A stretch of 64,000 nucleotides of DNA. Origin: Corynebacterium guangdongense (GTDB lineage: Bacteria; Actinomycetota; Actinomycetes; Mycobacteriales; Mycobacteriaceae). The notes beneath the pieces were generated by a model that was not told where the DNA came from, did not search any database, and worked only from the letters and a program-made list of their open reading frames with translations. Location of the stretch: positions 1,116,001 to 1,180,000 of the forward strand of contig NZ_CP047654.1 of NCBI RefSeq assembly GCF_030408915.1, in the 5' to 3' direction. Within the stretch, counting starts at the first letter, position 1. Each line of letters begins with the position of its first letter. Shown in pieces: positions 44,780 to 56,756 of this stretch. Position numbers and translations under genes: made by a program.

Positions 44780-45277
44780 CCCCCGCCTTCAGCAAACGCA
44801 CAGAAATTGCCCCGCCTGACCTGCAGATTAAGGGTCGGGGGAGCGCCGCTCTCAGTAAGCCACCCGTTCGGCACACCCCCGAACGGGTGGCTTCTTTTGG
44901 TGGGATTCAAGCGCCGGGAATCGGCCTGCCTGTGGTTGCGGTCACCCTGGTGGCGGCCGTTTCCCACGACGGTGCAGGTTAACCCGCCTTCGGGGCTGAT
45001 GCCCGGGCCGGGAAACCCTCTCCAGGGGTGGTCCGGATCGCCACCGTGTAATCGCCCTGTTATCCTGTCCTTCGGGTCTGAAACGCTTGCGTATCCGCTG
45101 TGCCGGAAACGTGGTCGTTCTGGTCCGCAAGCTGTCACGATGACGTGCGACGGAGTCCGTGGCGGCTGAAGCTGAGTTTTATACGACGTCCATCGCACCA
45201 TGCGGGTGCGGCCGGCCCCAGTGGCCGGAGGCAACCGCCTGGCTTGAACACGGGAGAGAACGCTGAACGTTTCTACT
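44780..45277 (+). other. Intergenic region before the atp operon
   Basis: 498 bp. It holds a strong hairpin terminator (44857-44898), then a possible atp promoter with TATCCT near 45061-45066 and a leader of about 200 nt containing a GGCCGG...CCGG hairpin near 45211-45228. No gene is visible. Confidence 0.45.
44857..44898 (+). terminator. Intrinsic terminator upstream of atpB
   Basis: Perfect 15-bp stem (44857-44871 and 44879-44893) with a 7-nt loop followed by CTTTT. It stops the prfA-to-atpI transcripts before the atp operon. Confidence 0.9.
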
Positions 45278-46084
45278 TTGGCATTCAAGGGCGAATTCCA
45301 CGCCCCAGACCTGTACACAGAGTTTTTCCCCGGCCAGCTCGACCCGCAGCACCTCTGGTTCGCTGATTTCGCGGGTGGGGCGTTCGCGCTAGACCGTCTC
45401 ATGCTCGTCCGTCTGCTGATGTGTGCCATCCTCGTGGTCTTCTTCCTCGTGGCGTTCCGCCGCAAGGATCTGGTCCCGACCGGCATCCAGAATTTCGGTG
45501 AGTCCCTCGTCGACTTTGTTCGTATCCACATTGCTGAGGACACCCTCGGTAAGAAGGAGGGGCGCCGCTTCCTCCCGATTATCGCGACGATCTTCTTCGC
45601 TGTGTTCATCACGAACATCTCCACCATCCTCCCGGGCCTGAACATTTCGGGCAACGCACGCATCGGCTTCCCGATGGTGCTCGCCCTCGTGGCCTGGGTC
45701 GTCATGATCTACGCCGGCTCGCGCCGCTACGGTTTCTTCAAGTACGTGAAGAGCTCCGTGGTGATCCCGGGCCTGCCGTCCTTCCTGCACATCCTGGTGG
45801 TGCCGATCGAGTTCTTCTCGACCTTCATTCTCCGTCCGTTCACGCTGACTCTTCGTCTCATGGCGAACATGCTGGCCGGACACATCATCCTTGTCCTGAT
45901 GTTCACTGCAACGAACTTCTTCTTCTGGCAGCTCAACGGCTGGTCGCTGATCTCGATCTTCTCGATCTTCGGCGCCATCGCCTTCACCTTCTTCGAGCTG
46001 CTGGTTTCTGTTCTGCAGGCGTACATCTTTGCACTGCTGACGGCCGTTTACATTGAGATGAGTCTCAACGCGGCTGAACACTAA
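45278..46084 (+). CDS. atpB: ATP synthase subunit a
   Basis: 268 residues from TTG 45278, about five to six helices. Subunit a provides the proton half-channels; the essential Arg is in FTLTLRLMANMLAGHI. The start is uncertain: an in-frame TGA at 45245 closes the frame, there is no ATG or GTG, and GGGAGAG (45252-45258) lies 4 nt before a CTG at 45263 but 19 nt before the TTG. Translation may begin at CTG 45263, adding five residues. First gene of atpBEFHAGDC. Confidence 0.95.
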   Translation: MAFKGEFHAPDLYTEFFPGQLDPQHLWFADFAGGAFALDRLMLVRLLMCAILVVFFLVAFRRKDLVPTGIQNFGESLVDFVRIHIAEDTLGKKEGRRFLPIIATIFFAVFITNISTILPGLNISGNARIGFPMVLALVAWVVMIYAGSRRYGFFKYVKSSVVIPGLPSFLHILVVPIEFFSTFILRPFTLTLRLMANMLAGHIILVLMFTATNFFFWQLNGWSLISIFSIFGAIAFTFFELLVSVLQAYIFALLTAVYIEMSLNAAEH

Positions 46085-46141
46085 TCGATCCCCGGTTCGC
46101 CGGGGGTGGAAAAACACCAAGAACTACACACAACTGTGTAA

Positions 46142-46453
<312 letters not shown>

Positions 46454-46505
46454 GCATTTCGCTCGTAGACAACCACCCACCTAACCGAGAGAAAGCCAGG
46501 CACGT

Positions 46506-47081
46506 ATGACTAACGCATACACCCTTCTCGCTGCGGCTGAGACGCTCCCGCTGGAAAACCAGCCGAGCGTTCTCTTCCCGCCGCTGTACGACATCGTCTG
46601 GTCGCTCATCCCCATCCTCATCGTCCTGTGGCTGTTCGGAAAGTACGTCATTCCGCGCTACATGGAGACGCTGAACGAGCGTGAGGACAAGATCAGTGGC
46701 GAGCTCGAGCGTGCCGCCGCTGAGCGCGACCAGGCTAACGCCCTGCGCGAAGAGTACAACCAGAAGCTGACCGAAGCTCGCACCGAGGCAGCCGAGATCC
46801 GCGAAGAGGCCCGCAACAAGGGCAAGCAGATCGAGGCCGAGGCCCGCGCTGCCGCCGAGGAAGAGTCCCGTCGCATCGTCGCCGCAGGCGAGAAGCAGCT
46901 GGAAGCCTCCCGCGAGAGCGTCATCACCGAGCTGCGTACCGAGATCGGACAGAACTCGATCACCCTCGCCGAGAAGCTTCTCGGCACGGAGCTGTCGGAG
47001 AACACCAAGCGTGCCTCCACGATCGACTCGTTCCTGACTGACCTCGACAACCTTGGCGCCTCCGCCAAGGCCGGAAAGTAG
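46506..47081 (+). CDS. atpF: ATP synthase subunit b
   Basis: 191 residues: one N-terminal helix (about 25-45, PLYDIVWSLIPILIVLWLFGKYV) and a long charged coiled coil rich in Glu, Ala and Arg, forming the peripheral stalk. The separate b and delta genes differ from mycobacteria, where a fused b-delta is present. AGAGAAAG lies upstream. Confidence 0.97.
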   Translation: MTNAYTLLAAAETLPLENQPSVLFPPLYDIVWSLIPILIVLWLFGKYVIPRYMETLNEREDKISGELERAAAERDQANALREEYNQKLTEARTEAAEIREEARNKGKQIEAEARAAAEEESRRIVAAGEKQLEASRESVITELRTEIGQNSITLAEKLLGTELSENTKRASTIDSFLTDLDNLGASAKAGK

Positions 47082-47086
47082 GCGAG

Positions 47087-47905
47087 ATGCACGCAGCAAG
47101 CCGCAACGCACTGACCACGGGTACGGAGTTCGTCGACAAGCTCCTCTGGGAGTCCGTCGACAAGGTCTCCACCGCAGCACAGGTCGGAACCGAACTGTTC
47201 CTCGTCGTCGACCGACTGGATGAGGAGCGCGCTCTGCGCGTCAACCTCGCCGACGCGTCGCTGACGTCGGAGCAGCGCTCCGGAATCGCGCAGTCCGTCT
47301 TCGGCGGGAAGATCGCCCAGCCGAGCCTCGACGTGCTCACCCACGCCGCCGCTCAGAAGTGGTCCACCACCCGCGAGTTCCGTGACGGTCTGGTTCAGCT
47401 CGGCCGCCGTGCTCTCCTGCGCGGCGCCGAGCACCAGGGCCAGCTCGAGCAGGTCGAGGACGACCTGTACCGCCTGTCCCGCACCCTGATCCGTGAGCTC
47501 AAGCTGACGCAGCTCCTTGGCGACCAGACCGCTGAGGTCTCTGCACGACGTGGCCTGCTGGCAAACGTGCTGTACGGGAAGGCCAACATGTTCACCGAGG
47601 CGCTCGCGCTCCAGGTGATCGGCCGCCCGGAGAACAACCCGGTTGACGATGTCGCCGCACTCTCTTTCCAGGCAGCTGAGCTGCGCGGGAAGTCCGTGGC
47701 ACGCGTCGAGACGGCGGTTGAGCTCACCGAGGGCCAGCAGGCGGCACTCGCCGAGAAGCTGGAACAGATTTACGGTCGTGAGATGTCCATTCACTCTGAG
47801 GTTGACCCCAGCCTCCTCGGTGGCATGACCATCCGCGTCGACGACGAGCGCATTGACGGCTCCACCCGAGGCAAGCTTGCCCGGATGCGTGCCGGTCTCA
47901 AGTAG
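47087..47905 (+). CDS. atpH: ATP synthase subunit delta
   Basis: 272 residues, about 100 longer than the E. coli protein, as is common in actinobacteria. It connects the peripheral stalk to F1. The C-terminal OSCP block is visible: EKLEQIYGREMSIHSEVDPSLLGGMTIRV. Starts 5 bp after atpF. Confidence 0.97.
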   Translation: MHAASRNALTTGTEFVDKLLWESVDKVSTAAQVGTELFLVVDRLDEERALRVNLADASLTSEQRSGIAQSVFGGKIAQPSLDVLTHAAAQKWSTTREFRDGLVQLGRRALLRGAEHQGQLEQVEDDLYRLSRTLIRELKLTQLLGDQTAEVSARRGLLANVLYGKANMFTEALALQVIGRPENNPVDDVAALSFQAAELRGKSVARVETAVELTEGQQAALAEKLEQIYGREMSIHSEVDPSLLGGMTIRVDDERIDGSTRGKLARMRAGLK

Positions 47906-47968
47906 GCGTGCGAGCGACCTTTGACAAATAATAATTTGCTGGAAGAAACAACCGAGAGCAGGAAGAAC

Positions 47969-49606
<1,638 letters not shown>

Positions 49607-49673
49607 AACGCAGCGACACTGCCGAACACTTTGAGCATCGTCACGAGAAACTAGAAGGGAGGACGAGTCAACA

Positions 49674-50648
49674 ATGGCACAACTTCGTGAACTCAAGGAC
49701 CGCATCAGGTCCGTGAATTCAACCAAGAAGATCACCAAGGCGCAGGAGCTCATCGCTACCTCACGCATCACCAAGGCACAGCAGCGTGTCGACGCGGCAA
49801 CGCCGTACGCTGAGGAGCTGAAGCGGGTCATGGCGCGACTGGCTGGGGCAACCAGCCTGAACCACGTCATGCTCAACGAGCGTGAAAACGCCAGGGTCGC
49901 AGCCATCCTCGTGGTTACTTCCGACCGCGGCATGGCTGGTGGCTACAACAACAACGTTCTCAAGGCCGCAGCTGAGCTCGAAGCGAAGCTGGTTGAAGAG
50001 GGCAAGCAAGTCGTCCGCTACGTCACCGGTAAGAAGGGAATTGGCTACTACCAGTTCCGTGAAATGGACATCGACGGTGCCTGGACCGGGTTCTCCGAGA
50101 ACCCGGGCTGGGAGGACACCCACGACGTCCGTCGCCAGATGGTGACCGGTTACGAGGCAGGTTCCGAGGGAACCGTCAAGTGGCGCCGGGGACTGAACGC
50201 GCCGGAGGGCCAGGAGGTCCACGGTTTCGATTCCGTCCACGTCGTCTACACGGCCTTCGAGTCCATGCTCGTCCAGAAGCCGACCGTCCAGCAGCTGCTG
50301 CCGGTCGAGACCGTCTACGAGGACCACGAGTTCGAGGTGGAGTCGCTCACGCAGATCGAGGGCGAGCCCACCGCAGACGTGGACTTCGAGCCGGACGCGG
50401 AAACGCTGATGGACCAGCTCATGCCGAAGTACGTCTCGCGTACGCTGTACTCGATTTACCTCGAGGCGGCCGCGTCCGAGCACGCGGCGCGACGCAACGC
50501 CATGAAGTCTGCGACGGACAACGCCACGGATCTGGTCCGCGACCTGACCCGTGTCGCCAACACCGCCCGCCAGGCACAGATTACCCAGGAAATCACCGAG
50601 ATCATCGGCGGCGCTGGCGCGCTGTCCGATAGCGGAGAAAGTGACTAA
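49674..50648 (+). CDS. atpG: ATP synthase subunit gamma
   Basis: 324 residues, about 35 longer than E. coli. The central rotor shaft: N-terminal coiled coil (RELKDRIRSVNSTKKITKAQELIATSRI) and the C-terminal helix with NAMKSATDNATDLVRDLTRVANTARQ. The extra length lies in the middle, around the KWRRGLNAPEGQEVHGFD segment, as in other actinobacterial gamma subunits. GGGAGGA lies upstream; 3 bp separate it from atpD. Confidence 0.97.
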   Translation: MAQLRELKDRIRSVNSTKKITKAQELIATSRITKAQQRVDAATPYAEELKRVMARLAGATSLNHVMLNERENARVAAILVVTSDRGMAGGYNNNVLKAAAELEAKLVEEGKQVVRYVTGKKGIGYYQFREMDIDGAWTGFSENPGWEDTHDVRRQMVTGYEAGSEGTVKWRRGLNAPEGQEVHGFDSVHVVYTAFESMLVQKPTVQQLLPVETVYEDHEFEVESLTQIEGEPTADVDFEPDAETLMDQLMPKYVSRTLYSIYLEAAASEHAARRNAMKSATDNATDLVRDLTRVANTARQAQITQEITEIIGGAGALSDSGESD

Positions 50649-52097
<1,449 letters not shown>

Positions 52098-52110
52098 GGA
52101 GGACACGCAC

Positions 52111-52488
52111 ATGGCTGAATTCACCGTGGATCTGGTCTCCGTTGACCGTCTGCTGTGGTCCGGCGCGGCCACCATGGTCACCGCCGAGACCGTGGAGGGT
52201 GAGATCGGCGTGCTGCCCGGACACGAGCCGCTGCTCGGCCAGCTGGCCGACTACGGCGTCGTGACCATCACCCCGGCCGACGGCGAGAAGAAGATCGCCG
52301 CCGTCCAGGGCGGGTTCCTGTCCGTCGCCGTCGACAAGGTGACGGTCCTGGCCGACATCGCAGTCTGGGCCGATGAAGTGGATCGGGTTGAGGCGGAAGC
52401 CAACATCAACTCGGACTACTACCCGGACCGCGCGACTGCACGGGCCGGCCTCAAGGCCATCGCCCGCGCCGAGAAGACGTCGCTCTAG
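52111..52488 (+). CDS. atpC: ATP synthase subunit epsilon
   Basis: 125 residues: the N-terminal beta-sandwich ([23 protein letters not shown]) and a shortened C-terminal helical region, as in actinobacteria where this region is reduced compared with E. coli. AGGGAGGA lies upstream. Last gene of the operon, followed by a strong terminator. Confidence 0.97.
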   Translation: MAEFTVDLVSVDRLLWSGAATMVTAETVEGEIGVLPGHEPLLGQLADYGVVTITPADGEKKIAAVQGGFLSVAVDKVTVLADIAVWADEVDRVEAEANINSDYYPDRATARAGLKAIARAEKTSL

Positions 52489-52513
52489 GTTCGCCCCGGC
52501 GACACGCTCCTTC

Positions 52514-52557
52514 AGCCGGGGCCTGCACCACGACAGAGGTGCGGGCCCCGGCTTTTG
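52514..52557 (+). terminator. Terminator of the atp operon
   Basis: Long stem AGCCGGGGCC...GGCCCCGGCT with an inner TGCACC/GGTGC and 8-nt loop, followed by TTTTGG, 25 bp after the atpC stop. Confidence 0.92.
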
Positions 52558-52583
52558 GCTTGTCGACGCACAAAAATCGGCAT

Positions 52584-52613
52584 TGGAGTCCCCGGCATGT
52601 TAAAGGGTAGGAT
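52584..52613 (+). promoter_or_regulatory. Promoter of the DUF2550 gene
   Basis: TTGGAG (52584-52589), 18-nt spacer and TAGGAT (52608-52613) between the atp terminator and the next gene. Confidence 0.5.
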
Positions 52614-52661
52614 GACCCGATAACCTGATCAGCCTGGTTGCCCGACCTGATGGGAGAGCGC

Positions 52662-53123
52662 GTGGAGTTTTTGATGTGGGTCCTCATCGGGCTCGCGGCG
52701 GTCGCGGTGTGTCTGGCGGCGTGGCGCTTCCTCCGGATGCGGCCCGGGGGAACCCCCGTCGTCCTGCGTCAATTGCCCGCCCAGGGCGTCCACGGCTGGC
52801 GCCACGGGACCCTGCGCTACAACGGCGACGACCTCATGTACTACAAGCTGCGTTCCCTGGCGCCCTCGGCGGATTTCGTCTTCGAGCGCTCCTTCCTCGA
52901 CTTCGGCGGCGCGCGCCGCGCCGACGCGGACGAGCAGGAGCTCTTCGCCGGGGAACTCATCATCGTCACGGCCACCTCCCGCCAGCGCTCCTTCGAGTTC
53001 GCCCTCGACCGCCACGGCGCCATGGCGCTGATCGCCTGGATTGAGTCGGCCCCGGATCGCCGTCAGGTCAAGGGCGACAACCTGGCCATCTGGGAGCGCG
53101 GCACCCGCTGGCGCAACCGCTGA
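52662..53123 (+). CDS. DUF2550 domain membrane protein
   Basis: 153 residues with one N-terminal helix (about 5-25) and a cytoplasmic domain: RHGTLRYNGDDLMYYKLRSL, then FERSFLDFGGARRA and a REL-type FELALD region. The same gene follows atpC in mycobacteria, so its position is conserved in Corynebacteriales; the function is unknown. The start is uncertain (ATG 52650, GTG 52662 or ATG 52674); GGGAGAG lies 3 nt before the GTG. Confidence 0.85.
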   Translation: MEFLMWVLIGLAAVAVCLAAWRFLRMRPGGTPVVLRQLPAQGVHGWRHGTLRYNGDDLMYYKLRSLAPSADFVFERSFLDFGGARRADADEQELFAGELIIVTATSRQRSFEFALDRHGAMALIAWIESAPDRRQVKGDNLAIWERGTRWRNR

Positions 53124-53134
53124 CGGCGACGGGT

Positions 53135-53140
53135 TAGGCT
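53135..53140 (+). promoter_or_regulatory. nucS -10 box, probably leaderless
   Basis: TAGGCT ends 7 nt before ATG 53148, with no Shine-Dalgarno sequence. Confidence 0.5.
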
Positions 53141-53147
53141 AGTGCGC

Positions 53148-53840
53148 ATGCGTCTCGTCATTGCCCGTTGCTCGGTCGACTACGTCGGCCGCCTGGCCGC
53201 CCATCTGCCCATGGCCGATCGTCTGCTGCTGATCAAGGCCGACGGTTCCGTCTCGGTTCACGCGGACGACCGCGCCTACAAGCCCCTGAACTGGATGACG
53301 CCCCCGTGCACGCTCACCGAGACCCCGATCACCGACATCGACGGTGACGACACCGGCGAGGCCCTGTGGGTCGTCGAGAACAAGAAGGGCGAGCAGCTGC
53401 GCATCACCATCGCGCAGGTGCACCACGAGAAGTCCGTGGACCTCGGGGTGGATCCGGGCCTGGTGAAGGACGGCGTCGAGGCCCACCTGCAGGAGCTGCT
53501 CGCCGAGCACATCACCACCCTGGGGGAAGGCTACCGCCTGGTGCGCCGGGAGTACCCGACCGCCATCGGCCCGGTCGACCTCATGGCCCGCGACCCCGAG
53601 GGCCGGGCCGTCGCCGTGGAGGTCAAGCGCCGCGGCAACATCGACGGCGTCGAGCAGCTCACCCGTTACCTGGATCTGCTCAACCGTGACGAGCTCCTGG
53701 CGCCGGTGGCCGGCGTCTTCGCGGCGCAGGAGATCAAGCCGCAGGCGCGCACCCTGGCCGAGGACCGCGGCATCCGCTGCGTCGTCCTCGACTACGACGA
53801 GCTGCGCGGCGTCGAGTCCGACGAACTGCGGTTGTTCTAG
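53148..53840 (+). CDS. nucS: Endonuclease NucS (mismatch repair)
   Basis: 230 residues, matching mycobacterial NucS. This endonuclease replaces MutS/MutL in most actinobacteria: it cuts both strands at G-T, G-G and T-T mismatches together with the beta clamp. The N-terminal DNA-binding domain ([17 protein letters not shown]) and the C-terminal catalytic PD-(D/E)xK core (PVDLMARD...[20 protein letters not shown]) are intact. The last residues may carry a clamp-binding motif (DELRLF). ATG 53148 lies 7 nt after a TAGGCT box. The next gene begins directly after its stop. Confidence 0.95.
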   Translation: MRLVIARCSVDYVGRLAAHLPMADRLLLIKADGSVSVHADDRAYKPLNWMTPPCTLTETPITDIDGDDTGEALWVVENKKGEQLRITIAQVHHEKSVDLGVDPGLVKDGVEAHLQELLAEHITTLGEGYRLVRREYPTAIGPVDLMARDPEGRAVAVEVKRRGNIDGVEQLTRYLDLLNRDELLAPVAGVFAAQEIKPQARTLAEDRGIRCVVLDYDELRGVESDELRLF

Positions 53841-54125
53841 ATGGCGCGCCGCAACCGTCGCGCGCGCCCCGAGCCGCGCCCGCTGCCGGCGGACGGCTCC
53901 GGCTACTACGGCACCCGGGAGGTCGAGGGGCCGTCCTGGCATTTCGGCGAGCCCTACCTCATGCGCCATATCGGGGCGTCGGCGGCGAGGAAATTCTACG
54001 TGTGCCCGGGCTGCAACCAGAACATCCCGCCGGGGGTCGCCCACATCGTCGCCTGGCCCAAGGAGACGGGCGCCCGGGCCGACGACCGGCGCCACTGGCA
54101 CCACCCGTGCTGGGAGCGTCGTTAA
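53841..54125 (+). CDS. Small zinc-ribbon-like protein following nucS
   Basis: 94 residues. A basic N-terminus (RRNRRARPEPRP) is followed by a metal-binding pattern: CPGC ... H ... HHPCW. The fold resembles small Zn ribbons; no function is assigned. It starts immediately after the nucS stop, so it is translated from the same message and could act with the endonuclease, but this is inference. Confidence 0.8.
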   Translation: MARRNRRARPEPRPLPADGSGYYGTREVEGPSWHFGEPYLMRHIGASAARKFYVCPGCNQNIPPGVAHIVAWPKETGARADDRRHWHHPCWERR

Positions 54126-54141
54126 CGACTAGCCTGGGGGC

Positions 54142-54450
54142 ATGATCGTAGCTTTTTCCGTCGCCCCCACGGTGACCGAGACCCCGGACGCGGCGATGTC
54201 CGGGGCGGTCGCCGAGGCCGTCCGCGTCGTCCGCCAGTCCGGCCTTCCCCATGAGACCAACGCCATGTTCACCCTCGTGGAGGGGGAGTGGGACGAGGTC
54301 TTCGACGTCATCAAGCGGGCGACCGCCGCCGTCGAGGCCGTCTCGCCGCGGGTGTCGCTGGTGATCAAGGCGGACATCCGGCCCGGCCACACGGACATGA
54401 TGACCGAGAAGGTCGCCAGCGTCGACAAGCGGCTGGCGGAGAAGGAGTAG
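54142..54450 (+). CDS. Thiamine-binding (MTH1187/YkoF) family protein
   Basis: 102 residues, a ferredoxin-like domain: VAFSVAPTV, HETNAMFTLVEGEWDEVFDVIKRA and VSLVIKADIRPG. The family binds thiamine or a related ligand. A TAGCCT box (54130-54135) ends 6 nt before the ATG, indicating a leaderless transcript. The following co-chaperone gene starts 3 bp after its stop. Confidence 0.88.
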   Translation: MIVAFSVAPTVTETPDAAMSGAVAEAVRVVRQSGLPHETNAMFTLVEGEWDEVFDVIKRATAAVEAVSPRVSLVIKADIRPGHTDMMTEKVASVDKRLAEKE

Positions 54451-54453
54451 GAC

Positions 54454-55365
54454 ATGACCAACCCCCGTTACGTCGCCGGCGCTTTCGACCTCGGCGCCCT
54501 TAAGGAGCAGGCCCAGGAGAAGTCCGAGGGCCTGCCCGCGTTCTTCACGGTGACGCAGGCGAATCTCGAGTCCGAGGTGCTGCGCCGCTCCCTGCAGGTC
54601 CCGGTCATCGTCGTGGTCGGCTCCGCGCAGGCCGAGGGCAACGCCGACATGAAGAAAGACTTCGCCGAGCTTGCCGACGCCGGCGCGTTGTCCTTCCTCG
54701 TCGGCTACGTCGACGCCGACGCCACCCCCGAGATCGCCCAGGCCCTCGGCATACGCGGTGTTCCCACGGTCCTGGCCGTCGCCGCCGGCCAGCCCGTCAC
54801 CAGCTTCGAGGGCGTCCAGCCCCGCGCCGCCCTGGAGCAGTGGATCGGCCAGATCGTCCAGGCCGTCGGGCCGCAGCTCCCGGGCCTGCCGGAGGGCACC
54901 GTCCAGGCCGGCGCGACGGCCGATGAGGAGGAGCCCACCCCGGCCGAGGACCCCCGGCTGGAGCAGGCCACCGCCGCCCTCAACGCCGGCGACTTCGCCG
55001 CCGCCACCGCCGTCTACGACGAGATCATCGCGGAGAACCCACCCAACGTCGCCGAGATCCGGCAGGCGCGCGGCACCGTCGAACTCGTCCAGCGCCTCGA
55101 CCCCGCCAACCGCACCACCGACGCGGTGGCGGAGGCGGAGGCCGACCCGGCCAGCGTCGACAAGCAGCTCGACGCCGCCGACGCCGAGATCGTCGCCGGG
55201 ACCCCGGAGCGCGCCTTCCAGCGCCTCATCGACACCATGACGGCCCAGGCCGGGGAGGACAGGACCCGGGTCAGGAAGCGGCTGCTCGAGCTCTTCGCCC
55301 TCTTCGACAACGCCGACCCGCGGGTGCGCGAGGCGCGCACGAGGCTGGCCAGCGCGCTCTACTAG
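54454..55365 (+). CDS. CnoX/YbbN-like thioredoxin-fold TPR co-chaperone
   Basis: 303 residues: thioredoxin-like domain (about 20-135) and C-terminal tetratricopeptide region (about 160-300, LEQATAALNAGDFAAATAVYDEIIAE...). The active-site CxxC of thioredoxins is absent; the corresponding segment reads VVGSAQAEGNADMKKDF, so no disulfide oxidoreduction is expected. CnoX/YbbN proteins protect substrates for GroEL/DnaK under oxidative stress. The TAG stop is part of CTAG shared with the convergent phosphoesterase. Confidence 0.87.
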   Translation: MTNPRYVAGAFDLGALKEQAQEKSEGLPAFFTVTQANLESEVLRRSLQVPVIVVVGSAQAEGNADMKKDFAELADAGALSFLVGYVDADATPEIAQALGIRGVPTVLAVAAGQPVTSFEGVQPRAALEQWIGQIVQAVGPQLPGLPEGTVQAGATADEEEPTPAEDPRLEQATAALNAGDFAAATAVYDEIIAENPPNVAEIRQARGTVELVQRLDPANRTTDAVAEAEADPASVDKQLDAADAEIVAGTPERAFQRLIDTMTAQAGEDRTRVRKRLLELFALFDNADPRVREARTRLASALY

Positions 55366-56558
55366 GCCGGCAACGTCACGTAGGCCGGGACCGGCTCCGG
55401 GGCGTCGATCGGCTGCGCCGCCGGGTTCATGTCGACGCCGTAATCCCGGGCGAAAACCAGCCGGGTGCCGGTGTAGATCTGCTCCGCGCCCTCGTCGAGG
55501 TCGAAGACGCGCGCGCCACGCAGCGTGTGCTGATCCCAGGTACCGTCGTTGAGCCCGTAGGTGCCGAAACCGGTGCCCGGGCCGTAACCCAGCTCGATAC
55601 CGTAGTAATTGCCCATGAAGGTGTTGATGTGGTCGTGGCCGCAGTACATGCCCAGCACGTCACCGCGCTCGAAGGCCGCCGCGTAGATGCCGGAGTTGAA
55701 TAGGCCCGTGTAGATGCCCTCGTTCTTCTCCCCGACGATGCCGTGACGCGCCACCGCCTCCGCATGGGTCGCCTCGTCGGAGGCGAACTGGCGGCCGAAC
55801 CACATGTGGTGGTGCTCGAAGGTCGGGATGTGGAAGAACATCAGGCCCGGCACCTTGCGGCCATGGCGTCGCTCCTGCTCCACCGAGGTGTCGAGGTACC
55901 AGCGAACCTGGTCCGGACGAATCCAGTCGTAACCCATGTTGCCGTCGGTGGACTGGCCGGCCAGCTCGGCGGCCGGGGCGTAACGACCCGAATCCAACAG
56001 CCAGATGGCGAATCGGGCGTCGTCACCCGTGGAGGCGCGCACCGGCAGGTGCGTGTTGGCCGAACCCGTCAGTTCCCCGTCCGCGGCATTGCGGTTGAAA
56101 CGGTACTGGCGGATGAACTCCACCAGCTTCTCCTCCGTGACGCCGGTGCCGTTGTCCAGGGAGTCCTCGTCGTGGTTGCCGAAGGTCAGCGCCCAGGGAA
56201 TCGAGCGCGACTCCATCGGCAGGACGACGTTGTTGATCGCCTGGTACACCTGCTGCGCCGTCTGCGGCGAACCGTTGATGACGTCGCCGTTGATGAGCGC
56301 GAAATCCGGTTGCTCCTCGTCGAGGGTGCGGCCGATGAACTCGATCGTGCGGCGATCGGTGAGGTGGCCGTCCTGGGTGTCGTTGAACTGGACGATGCGA
56401 AACTTCCCGTCCCGGCCGAAGCTCAGCGGGGCACCGGAGTTCTTCTGCTGCGGGGCGCGGCCCGGCTGGGCGGCGGCGGTGCCGAGGCTGGCGCCGAGGG
56501 TGGTGGTGGCGGCGAGGGCGCCCCCGGTCGTCAGCAGGCGGCGGCGGGACAGGGTCAT
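55362..56558 (-). CDS. Tat-exported calcineurin-like phosphoesterase
   Basis: 398 residues. Tat signal SRRRLLTTGGALAATTTLGASL with twin arginines, cleavage around residue 32. Metal-binding blocks of the metallophosphoesterase fold: FNDTQDGH, NGDVINGS, GNHDED, HIPTFEHHHM and CGHDHIN. Substrate unknown; relatives hydrolyse phosphate mono- or diesters. ATG 56558 has AAGGAG upstream; a reading further upstream is unsupported. The start CTAG region overlaps the convergent CnoX-like gene by 4 bp. Confidence 0.88.
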   Translation of the reverse strand: MTLSRRRLLTTGGALAATTTLGASLGTAAAQPGRAPQQKNSGAPLSFGRDGKFRIVQFNDTQDGHLTDRRTIEFIGRTLDEEQPDFALINGDVINGSPQTAQQVYQAINNVVLPMESRSIPWALTFGNHDEDSLDNGTGVTEEKLVEFIRQYRFNRNAADGELTGSANTHLPVRASTGDDARFAIWLLDSGRYAPAAELAGQSTDGNMGYDWIRPDQVRWYLDTSVEQERRHGRKVPGLMFFHIPTFEHHHMWFGRQFASDEATHAEAVARHGIVGEKNEGIYTGLFNSGIYAAAFERGDVLGMYCGHDHINTFMGNYYGIELGYGPGTGFGTYGLNDGTWDQHTLRGARVFDLDEGAEQIYTGTRLVFARDYGVDMNPAAQPIDAPEPVPAYVTLPA

Positions 56559-56743
56559 GGTCAACTCCTTGGTGGTACGAATACAACCCGCGCAGACTAA
56601 CACCGTCCCCGGGTTCGCGCAGGGCGAGAGCACACCCGCCGACGCCGTGCAGGGCGAACCCGCCGGGAGCGAAAAATCTGTGGACGGGGCCGGGTTGTCC
56701 ACAGTCGGCGCCCGGCCCGGGCACGCCCTGGCCCGGCGTCACC

Positions 56744-56749
56744 TACCGT
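56744..56749 (+). promoter_or_regulatory. -10 box of the HNH gene, probably leaderless
   Basis: TACCGT ends 7 nt before ATG 56757, with no ribosome binding site in between. Confidence 0.35.
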
Positions 56750-56756
56750 GCGGGAC

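Noticed and set aside
47921..47968. TTG start of atpA giving 16 extra residues
   Set aside because: The extension is AT-rich and unlike AtpA N-termini, whereas ATG 47969 has an AGGAAG ribosome binding site.
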